DNA of 5,714 nucleotides from Deltaproteobacteria bacterium (lineage in GTDB: Bacteria; Desulfobacterota; Desulfobaccia; Desulfobaccales; Desulfobaccaceae): positions 1-5,714 of the forward strand of contig VGSX01000236.1 in the NCBI GenBank assembly GCA_016874895.1, read 5' to 3'. The notes beneath the pieces are model-generated. The model was not told where the DNA came from. It did not search any database and saw only the letters and a list, made by a program, of their open reading frames with translations. Shown here piece by piece: positions 1 to 5,260 of the stretch. The position numbers and the translations under genes are program-made. The first letter of the stretch is position 1; each line of letters begins with the position of its first letter.

Positions 1-795
1 CCAGTAGCCCACCAGACCTACTTTCTGCCTGGCATTATTATAGAACAGGGTCGGAGTGCTGGCCTGGCTCACCAGAGTGGAATAGGGGGAAAATTCGCTG
101 AAGACATATGACTTGCCGGTGCCACGGGGCCCCAATTCGATAAAATTATAATTCGCCTCTACAAACGGGAAAAGCCGGGCTAAATAATGGAACTTCAACC
201 TGGTGCTAAGCTTCCCGGGCTCCAGACCACATGAGCGAATGAGCACATCGAGCCATTCATCCCGGGAAAATTCCTGGCGACCGGCCAAAAAAGCGTCGAC
301 ATCAAAGCGGGACAACTGGATCGGCCGCAACTCTTCAATATAAAAGGCGTAATCATCGTCATCGATATCATTGTGGCCGATGGTTACTTCGGCCCAGATG
401 CCGCCTTCCAATAATCTGTCATTGTCTCGATAATATCTCTCGGGGATAGCAATGCGGCGGGAACCGAAGTTTTCCATCTCCGCCCAATGCCGCCGTTCCT
501 TCTCTTTGTAAGTCACATGGACCTTATCAATAAATTTATGCTTCCCTTTCTGCTGAACGGTGGACTGGGCTTTATTCGCTTCCCCCGGCCGGACATAGTT
601 TTTCTCCAGAATTTCGAAAACGGCCTTGATCCCGGCTTCAATTTCATCCGAATCATCACTGGCGCAATATTTGGCCAGCAGAAATTCCAGCACGAAGGCC
701 GGGACATTGGTGCCCTTTTTGATGCGGTGCAGCAGGTCCTTACGCACCACTCGGCCCGGGAAGATCTCATTGAGTTTCTGGTTTAAGTTATCCAT
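1..795 (-). CDS. brxL: BrxL, BREX type 1 Lon-like AAA+ protein (N-terminal 265 residues; cut by the left edge)
   Basis: Core BREX-1 protein. Members of this family are AAA+ ATPases with a C-terminal Lon-like protease domain; characterised BrxL forms DNA-binding ring assemblies and is needed for phage restriction. What is visible: the N-terminus has the family pattern FPGRVVRKDLLHRIKKGTNVP (about residues 12-32) followed by VLEFLLAKYC. A linker and beta-rich domain follow, then a Walker A loop GPRGTGKS at residues 222-229 (K228), then TLFYNNARQKVGLVGYW at the edge, all typical of BrxL. The frame is open and codon-complete from 795 to base 1. I checked it line by line and saw no frameshift. The rest (Walker B, protease domain; the family is usually well over 600 residues) lies outside the window. 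The start ATG is 4 nt after the pglZ stop, with only a weak ribosome site (TGGA), which suggests translational coupling to pglZ. Identification is firm. Confidence 0.95.
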   Translation of the reverse strand, partial: MDNLNQKLNEIFPGRVVRKDLLHRIKKGTNVPAFVLEFLLAKYCASDDSDEIEAGIKAVFEILEKNYVRPGEANKAQSTVQQKGKHKFIDKVHVTYKEKERRHWAEMENFGSRRIAIPERYYRDNDRLLEGGIWAEVTIGHNDIDDDDYAFYIEELRPIQLSRFDVDAFLAGRQEFSRDEWLDVLIRSCGLEPGKLSTRLKFHYLARLFPFVEANYNFIELGPRGTGKSYVFSEFSPYSTLVSQASTPTLFYNNARQKVGLVGYW

Positions 796-799
796 AGGT

Positions 800-3313
800 T
801 CATTCCAGATAATCGGTTCTCAATTTTATAGAATCCAGGATAACCCCGGTTTCAGGATCAGTGGCCTTCACCTCAAAGGCCCCCTGGAAATCCTCATCCA
901 TACGCAGAGGCACTTTCAAAGATTCACCGGAGCGAATTTTGACGCGATTCGTGGCCGGGTTAACGTGCTGGCCAGGAATGACTTCCCCGACAACCTTTTT
1001 CTTATCATAGGCAGCCAGGGCAACTTCCATTTCTTCCTCAAATATTCCTCTCTGGGTCACCGAAACTTCTATCATCGGCATACGAATGTTAATGGCGCCG
1101 CTCGTCTTGCCTTTATACTTCAACTTTACTTCGGCCCTGCTGTGTTCCTTCTCAATTGTGGCCATGTCCACGACGATGAGCGGCACCACAGCTTCCTGCA
1201 ACGACAACCCGCCATGACAATAGAGTCGCCCCTTGACGAAAGTGGCAAAGGTCAGAGGCACGGCATAATTCTCAAAATCACCCCTGATCCCTACATCTGC
1301 TTTGGGAAAAGCGACAATACCAGCATTCCCAGAACCCGCCCCCAGGAGACACCTATCCTTGACTACCTGCCAATCTCCTGGCGGCTTCCCGATGGAGTCG
1401 CCATATTGCCTTTCACTTAATAACAAAAAACCATGGTCGGTAACAATAACGGCCCTGTCAAACCCCAGCCGATGTAATTTTTTCAGACCGGCGACAATCT
1501 TCCCCAAAAGATCCGGAAATACCCGGAAGGTCTCCAATGGTTTGTTTTCTCCCAGGAGATCAATATCAGTGGTGCGAACCAGCAGAAGGTCAACGGTATC
1601 GGACCATTTCAAGGATTTTTTGGTAATGAGTTGATCAAGATCAATCATGTCGACGCGGTCGCCATAATGGCCGCGCAGATAATCCAAGCGGTCCGTCGGC
1701 ACCAAAACCTTTTTCCCCGAGACATAGGGAACAAGATTCCCTCCCTCATTGACCAGCCTGATGTTGCCGTCTGCCCCCGGCATCAAGGCCGCCATACCCA
1801 CGCTGGTAAGGGTAGGCACCTGGGCGCACACCGTCTGCAATTCAGTTTTAAAATCGCCGGATAGTTCCTTCTCTAACTCCGCTCCCAACTCATAGCGCAG
1901 GGAATCCACCATGAAATAGGCGGTTTTGCGGCGCTCCTGCATCCAGGGGGTGACAAACTTATCAAAGACCTGGGTATGCCGCAGTTCCCCGCTCACCGGC
2001 CAGCCTTCCTTTTCGACCAGTTGCATGAAAGCAGCCTGCACTTCTTCCAAAAATTGGATATAGTGCTGCCTGGCTAAATCCACCAAAGCGCCCAGGTCTG
2101 CCAATTCCCCATATGTTTCAGTAACAGCCCGCTCCAGTTCCCGATGCCGGCGATCCGCCTGCCGCATCTCGCCGGCATAAAATGTCACAAGCTGGTCCAG
2201 GCTCCTGGCTTTGTCCTGCCAGTTACCTTTGAGAGTCTTAATCTTCTGGTTAAGCTGCAAAGCCAGTGCAGCAATGGTCCAGAGGAGCTGGCGTTCCGGA
2301 GTATGCTTTACCCAAATGGATCGCTGCCGGTCCTCCATTACTCTGAGCGCTCCCTCGGCATTGTCCATCAGGGCCGGATTGACAAAGGCCTTAAGATACT
2401 GTTGTTCCTGAAAGGCAAACGTGTCCCTCTCCCCTAGCTGCTCAAAGTTTTTAAATCTTTGGTCTAGTTGCAGCTCAGCCGCCAATTGATTAGCTTTCTC
2501 GATATACACCTGCTGATGCTTTTCCGAAGTCCGCAAGGTCTCACATACGGTGAAGATTAAGTCCTTATAGGTGGTGGGAGCGTGCGGCACATCCAGCAAA
2601 GCTGCCGGTAAGGCCACCGGCAAATCCTGGGCCAATTCACTGAAGAGGACATAGCGCCAGAGTTCATCGCTGATCTTGGGCCACTTTTCGCTGCGGGTCT
2701 TTAACTCCAACCCCAATGCGGTGCGGGTAAAATCCCGGCATTCTGCCACCCAGGTAGTATCTTTCTCCAGGGCTTCTCTTTGCTTAGAGGTGGGGGAGAC
2801 CAAAGCCACCAATATTTCGGCGGTAGACTCTACTTTGAGGAGCGTCCGGAGCTTCGGCCAGTTAGCTCTGCCAGACAGCAGGGTATTAACTGTGTCAAAA
2901 TCAGTTGTTCCAGTTTTAAACAGATTCTCTATTTGGCCAGCCAGTTCCGGTGCGGCCTTGTGGCATAAGGCCCGATATTCATCCCCATCATCCTGGGGAA
3001 ACTCACCCCCGCCGATGGCAAAAATCTGGTACGGGTCCTGCTGCCGTTCTTCATCCGTCTGGGGTTTGGCGATCGGCAGATAGATCAGCAAGAATTGCGG
3101 TTTCTGAGGATCGCGCACCAAACCACGCCATAGCTCTAACGCTTGCTCCCGCCCCGTTATCGTCGAAGCTGAACCTTCAATGACCTGGCAGTCGTCTCCG
3201 GCCAGATTCATGACGATGCTGTGATAGCGCCTTTCGGGGTCATAGACCACGAGGGCCATTGTCTTCTTTAAACGCCTCAGGAAATGATCAGAAATGAAAT
3301 CTTGGATTGTCAT
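800..3313 (-). CDS. pglZ: PglZ, BREX type 1 alkaline-phosphatase-superfamily protein (type A), complete, 837 aa
   Basis: Signature protein of BREX systems, a metallo-enzyme of the alkaline phosphatase superfamily. It is thought to work with the PglX methyltransferase; phosphatase or nuclease activity has been proposed. The N-terminus (residues 1-130) has the FISDHFLRRL and LVVYDPERRY pattern seen at the start of BREX-1 PglZ. A largely helical middle (about 150-445) precedes the PglZ catalytic domain. Candidate metal-site and catalytic residues are visible: FMVDSLRYE (D470), PTLTSVGM (T503, in the nucleophile position), TTDIDLLGE (about 581-589), VTDHGF (D626, H627) and CHGGLSLQE (H700). The C-terminal 120 residues form a beta-rich tail. 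The length fits the family and the frame is unbroken. The chosen ATG is preceded by only a weak AAAAAG-like ribosome site, but the protein begins exactly where the family does. It lies 36 nt after the PIN gene and 4 nt before brxL. The pglZ-brxL order identifies BREX type 1. Confidence 0.96.
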   Translation of the reverse strand: MTIQDFISDHFLRRLKKTMALVVYDPERRYHSIVMNLAGDDCQVIEGSASTITGREQALELWRGLVRDPQKPQFLLIYLPIAKPQTDEERQQDPYQIFAIGGGEFPQDDGDEYRALCHKAAPELAGQIENLFKTGTTDFDTVNTLLSGRANWPKLRTLLKVESTAEILVALVSPTSKQREALEKDTTWVAECRDFTRTALGLELKTRSEKWPKISDELWRYVLFSELAQDLPVALPAALLDVPHAPTTYKDLIFTVCETLRTSEKHQQVYIEKANQLAAELQLDQRFKNFEQLGERDTFAFQEQQYLKAFVNPALMDNAEGALRVMEDRQRSIWVKHTPERQLLWTIAALALQLNQKIKTLKGNWQDKARSLDQLVTFYAGEMRQADRRHRELERAVTETYGELADLGALVDLARQHYIQFLEEVQAAFMQLVEKEGWPVSGELRHTQVFDKFVTPWMQERRKTAYFMVDSLRYELGAELEKELSGDFKTELQTVCAQVPTLTSVGMAALMPGADGNIRLVNEGGNLVPYVSGKKVLVPTDRLDYLRGHYGDRVDMIDLDQLITKKSLKWSDTVDLLLVRTTDIDLLGENKPLETFRVFPDLLGKIVAGLKKLHRLGFDRAVIVTDHGFLLLSERQYGDSIGKPPGDWQVVKDRCLLGAGSGNAGIVAFPKADVGIRGDFENYAVPLTFATFVKGRLYCHGGLSLQEAVVPLIVVDMATIEKEHSRAEVKLKYKGKTSGAINIRMPMIEVSVTQRGIFEEEMEVALAAYDKKKVVGEVIPGQHVNPATNRVKIRSGESLKVPLRMDEDFQGAFEVKATDPETGVILDSIKLRTDYLE

Positions 3314-3321
3314 GGCTTTTT

Positions 3322-3345
3322 AGTAGGCAGTAGACAGAGGGCAGT
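3322..3345 (-). repeat. Degenerate heptamer repeat, about 3.4 units, between PIN gene and pglZ
   Basis: Read on the minus strand, the spacer between the PIN stop and the pglZ ATG contains ACTGCCC, TCTGTCT, ACTGCCT and a partial ACT in direct succession: a 7-nt periodic pattern with consensus (A/T)CTGCC(T/C). It takes up 24 of the 36 spacer bases. Short CTGCC-type heptamer tracts occur between genes in various bacterial genomes (general recollection, not checked). Function unknown. It also displaces any good Shine-Dalgarno from upstream of pglZ. Confidence 0.55.
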
Positions 3346-3349
3346 GTCG

Positions 3350-3775
3350 CTAACTGCTGATCAGTTCCACTCCTTTGACTGCACAGATTTCATGAAAATC
3401 AGCTGGATAAAACGTTATTATCGCGTCAATGCGGACACCGGGATCCTGGATAACCAGCCTGAGCACCGCATCAACCAGACTATAAGAACGACATGCGAAA
3501 TTTTTTCCCAGCAAGCTATCCAGGGCATTTTGTCGAAAGGGTTCATCGGCAAGGATAACTGTGTTGCCCCTCGTCAAATAGTCTGTAAATCTATCTAGCC
3601 AGATTCGGCGGCGAACAAATCTTGTATTCAATGTTTCATAGAGGGATGGCCAAGGGATGACCAAATTATGGAAATCCAATAGATCAGCAAGAATTTGAGC
3701 CTCCTCATGATATTGATCCCTACTATCATAGAGAGCGAACCAGAATCCGGAATCCAGCAGGAGATTTTTAGACAT
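3350..3775 (-). CDS. PIN-domain ribonuclease-like protein (putative toxin), 141 aa
   Basis: PIN-domain proteins are small Mg2+-dependent nucleases, often the toxin of toxin-antitoxin pairs. Visible elements: the N-terminal strand with first acidic residue LLLDSGFWFALYD (D8), then SLYETLN (E47) and SLVDAVLRLVI (D102), and after the last strand D117 in RIDAIITFYPADFHEI. These match the spacing of the acidic PIN centre. The D-S-G-F-W form replaces the D-T-N-V form of classical VapC, so this is a different PIN subfamily from the second PIN gene in the window. I chose the internal ATG at 3775: it begins MSKNLLLD, where a PIN fold should start, and has GTGGA 5 nt upstream. An upstream ATG at 3853 would add 26 residues unlike PIN. 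The gene overlaps the Cas2/VapD-like gene by 8 nt, so the two are probably co-translated. It is AT-rich for the window. The PIN call is solid; a toxin role is inferred. Confidence 0.82.
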   Translation of the reverse strand: MSKNLLLDSGFWFALYDSRDQYHEEAQILADLLDFHNLVIPWPSLYETLNTRFVRRRIWLDRFTDYLTRGNTVILADEPFRQNALDSLLGKNFACRSYSLVDAVLRLVIQDPGVRIDAIITFYPADFHEICAVKGVELISS

Positions 3776-4097
3776 GCTGTTCCACTTCTTCGTCAATTTG
3801 TGGTTCTTGGGCACCGTAACCGAACCAAGGCGCAGCTTTGCGCTTACCCACAATAAATTTACCCTTGATCTTGCCAGCTTCTCGCCAGATGAGATATATT
3901 CGATCCTGTTTACTCAAACTAACGCTTTCGGTTATGTCCTTTTGCAATTCCTCGATGAGATTTTGCTTAACGTCATATTCCAAAACTGCAATATTATGGC
4001 CGCACTCATTGGCCCCATGATTATCAAGCCAGGAATAGAGACCCTCATAATCCCCTTTTACGCCTAAGTCATAGGCAATCCAAACCGTTTTTTTCAT
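3768..4097 (-). CDS. Small Cas2/VapD-like protein of unknown function, 109 aa, paired with the PIN gene
   Basis: I cannot name this family with certainty. The sequence reads like a ferredoxin-fold Cas2/VapD-type protein: beta1 KTVWIAYDL ending in an Asp (D10), a helix with LYSWLDNHGA (20-29), a strand around NIAVLEYD (35-42), a helix NLIEELQKDITESV (46-59), and a strand DRIYLIWR (65-72). This YD...LY..L..hGA...helix...DRIYLI order is the Cas2 layout. A basic GKFIVGKRKAAPWFGYG segment (79-95) and an acidic tail follow. The start is supported by AAGGAG 5 nt upstream of the ATG. The stop lies inside the next gene, an 8-nt overlap with the PIN gene, which is typical of toxin-antitoxin pairs. It may therefore act as the PIN partner or antitoxin, or be a nuclease itself. 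There is no cas1 or CRISPR array in the window, so it is not an adaptation Cas2 by context. The fold call is pattern-based inference. Confidence 0.7.
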   Translation of the reverse strand: MKKTVWIAYDLGVKGDYEGLYSWLDNHGANECGHNIAVLEYDVKQNLIEELQKDITESVSLSKQDRIYLIWREAGKIKGKFIVGKRKAAPWFGYGAQEPQIDEEVEQHV

Positions 4098-4108
4098 AAG
4101 GACTCCTT
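4098..4108 (-). promoter_or_regulatory. Strong ribosome binding site inside an 11-nt dyad, upstream of the Cas2/VapD-like gene
   Basis: On the minus strand AAGGAGTCCTT lies immediately before the ATG at 4097. AAGGAG is a near-ideal Shine-Dalgarno with 5-nt spacing and fixes the start. The 11 bases form a perfect dyad (AAGGA-G-TCCTT). A 1-nt loop cannot fold as an RNA hairpin, but the dyad could be a protein-binding site. A dyad this short can occur by chance. Confidence 0.6.
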
Positions 4109-4121
4109 TTTTAATACAGCT

Positions 4122-4370
4122 TCACCCCTGGGCCTCCAGGGGAATCTCAACATAACGCTCCCGGGCCATCCCGGCGCCATAGGCGATACAGGCCAGGATA
4201 TCGGCTTCTTCCAGATCAGGATATTCTGCTAAAATCTCCGTGGTGGTCAGGCCGCTGGCCAGCAGAACCAGAATCAAAGACACCCAGATGCGGTGCCCCC
4301 GGATACAGGGTTTGCCGAAGCAGACCTGGGGATCAATGGAGATGCGTGATAACAATTGTTCTTTGGTCAT
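4122..4370 (-). CDS. DUF433-family protein (antitoxin-like, helix-turn-helix), 82 aa
   Basis: DUF433 proteins are short helix-turn-helix-like proteins commonly found as the antitoxin partner of DUF5615 PIN-like nucleases. Visible: ISIDPQVCFGKPCIRGHRIWV (about residues 10-30; the family hallmark is P.i.fGkP.irG.Ri.V), then LILVLLASGLTTTEILAEYPDLEEADILACIAYG (32-65), the helical segment with G-T-T-T-E-I-L..YP.L...DI. The start at 4370 is chosen because AGGAG sits 7 nt upstream and the family begins here. An in-frame ATG at 4460 would add 30 residues without family resemblance and would place the AGGAG site inside the gene. Oddity: no DUF5615 gene follows. The next gene, 24 nt downstream, is the Cas2/VapD-like gene with its own ribosome site. 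Base composition resembles the BREX genes (33 G+C in 60 bases at 4201-4260). The family call is firm; its target here is unknown. Confidence 0.88.
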   Translation of the reverse strand: MTKEQLLSRISIDPQVCFGKPCIRGHRIWVSLILVLLASGLTTTEILAEYPDLEEADILACIAYGAGMARERYVEIPLEAQG

Positions 4371-4488
4371 ATTGTTTCTCCTCTTGGAAAAACCAAGATG
4401 ATTTATCATAATCAGGGGTAGCTGATCGAGCTTGGCAACTCTTATAATTTGGATGGCCAAGGACCCGATGTTCAGGGGAACGATCCTA
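4371..4488 (-). other. 118-nt intergenic gap: ribosome site, small hairpin, possible internal promoter
   Basis: This is the longest gap in the window, between the upstream PIN stop and the DUF433 start. Next to the DUF433 ATG is the minus-strand Shine-Dalgarno GAGGAG (4378-4383). It abuts a perfect 5-bp inverted repeat CTTGG-TTTTT-CCAAG (4383-4397), which could form a small hairpin partly masking the site. Farther upstream is TGATTATGATAAATCA (4399-4414), with 5-bp inverted arms and a TATGAT that could be a -10 box. The best -35 candidate, TTGCCA, is 22 nt away, too far for a standard sigma-70 promoter. A separate promoter for the DUF433 gene is possible but unproven. I see no terminator. Confidence 0.35.
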
Positions 4489-4914
4489 TTACTTCTGCTT
4501 CAGTGCCGAGGAGTGTAAGGAAATTACTTTGACTTCCTTGACGCGACATAAGGGGTTTGTCGGTTTCTCCATGGTCACCAATTCATCTACCCCGGCTGTC
4601 ACGGCAGCACCCGCATGTAGAGCATCCATGGGGGCAAGGTCATAACGTGAGGCAAGATTGATAGCCGTTTCCGTAACATTTTGATCGGGTGGGACGTTCT
4701 CCCCAGCATTGTCAAGGACAGCACTCATAAATTCTACTTCATCCTGCCTTTTATGAAATGATGGTTTGGGCAAGACTTCCAAACGGAGGTAGTCACTTAC
4801 CACCAAAATCCGGTGGGGATCATCCAAAACTTCCATGGCACGTCGGGATGTTTCATCATCGCCTTGAAAAGCATCGATTAAAACATTCGTATCAATATAC
4901 GTCCTTTTCATCAT
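4489..4914 (-). CDS. PIN-domain (VapC-like) nuclease, putative toxin, 141 aa
   Basis: VapC-type PIN proteins cleave RNA and are held inactive by a cognate antitoxin. Visible: RTYIDTNVLIDAF (D8), then VSDYLRLEVLPK (E46), DLAPMDALHAGAAV (D97, H100), and the C-terminal signature ELVTMEKPTNPLCRV (E116, where many PIN proteins carry the fourth acidic residue), ending in VKVISL. The order and spacing fit a complete PIN domain at normal length. Two tandem ATGs (4914 and 4911) are both possible; GGGGAGAG lies upstream. I report the longer form; the family usually starts one residue before K/R. The gene overlaps the antitoxin-like gene by 23 nt in another frame, the classical antitoxin-then-toxin order. 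It differs clearly from the PIN protein at 3350-3775. The PIN call is firm; toxicity is inferred from family and arrangement. Confidence 0.9.
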   Translation of the reverse strand: MMKRTYIDTNVLIDAFQGDDETSRRAMEVLDDPHRILVVSDYLRLEVLPKPSFHKRQDEVEFMSAVLDNAGENVPPDQNVTETAINLASRYDLAPMDALHAGAAVTAGVDELVTMEKPTNPLCRVKEVKVISLHSSALKQK

Positions 4915-5254
4915 TGTTTGTCTCTCCCCGACGTCGTCTCACCTCTTCCAATACCTCATCTTCGCTGAGCAGCTGCATTCCTGAGGCAATGGCGCGCTTG
5001 CGTAAGGATAATAATTTCCTCCCAAAGGCGGTACGAGGTACGAACTCTTTCTGTTCACCCAGAGAAATAACCTCGGTGATCTGGCAACTGCCTTCTTCCA
5101 AGCCGAGGGGCAACACGAAAGAAATCCAAACAGGATTTTTCACAGAGAGTCCCAGCATCGCGATCGGGAATGTTCCCTCTAACGGCGACGTCCCAGTGAC
5201 GCCGTAAGACTTACGGGCAGCGAAATCGTCTATCAATCGTTCCGTTTCTGTCAT
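4892..5254 (-). CDS. Antitoxin-like protein of the PIN pair, with an extra N-terminal domain, 120 aa
   Basis: The likely partner of the overlapping PIN gene. The C-terminal third has the look of antitoxin tails that precede VapC-like PIN genes: RKLLSLRKRAIASGMQLLSEDE (about 79-100), then VLEEVRRRRGE (101-111) and a charged tail. The LRKRAIASG...LLS.DE.L.EV..RRG pattern is familiar from such antitoxins and would wrap the toxin. The first 75 residues are unlike a simple antitoxin DNA-binding domain: a polar start (MTETERLIDDFAARKSYGV) and a hydrophobic, strand-rich stretch (29-52). I do not recognise that domain. The start at 5254 has only a moderate ribosome site (AGGAAT, AGGT) and lies 6 nt after the TIGR04255 stop, so translational coupling is likely. 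The antitoxin role is inferred from the tail, the gene order and the 23-nt overlap; no experimental assignment is implied. Confidence 0.72.
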   Translation of the reverse strand: MTETERLIDDFAARKSYGVTGTSPLEGTFPIAMLGLSVKNPVWISFVLPLGLEEGSCQITEVISLGEQKEFVPRTAFGRKLLSLRKRAIASGMQLLSEDEVLEEVRRRRGETNNDEKDVY

Positions 5255-5260
5255 GGCTAC

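Noticed and set aside
513..770. Minus-strand open frame of 85 codons inside brxL
   Set aside because: It is in a different frame from the verified BrxL reading, which is continuous from 795 to 1, and its translation resembles no known protein.
626..1420. Long plus-strand open frame of 264 codons
   Set aside because: It lies antisense across the brxL start and the 3' part of pglZ, both with strong family matches. Its translation shows no recognisable domain and it has no clear ribosome site, so it is a shadow of the coding constraint on the other strand.
3776..3853. Upstream start for the PIN gene at 3853
   Set aside because: The added 26 residues lie inside the Cas2-like gene and do not resemble PIN sequence. 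The internal ATG at 3775 starts at the expected point and makes a typical 8-nt overlap.
3768..4097. CRISPR adaptation Cas2
   Set aside because: No cas1 and no repeat-spacer array is present, and the gene is coupled to a PIN gene. The similarity is to the fold pattern only.
4383..4397. Hairpin as a transcription terminator
   Set aside because: The stem is only 5 bp, not GC-rich, and has its T-run in the loop rather than after the stem. It precedes a ribosome site within a co-directional cluster.
4371..4460. Upstream start for the DUF433 gene at 4460
   Set aside because: The strong AGGAG 7 nt before the ATG at 4370 and the family's usual N-terminus favour the shorter form.
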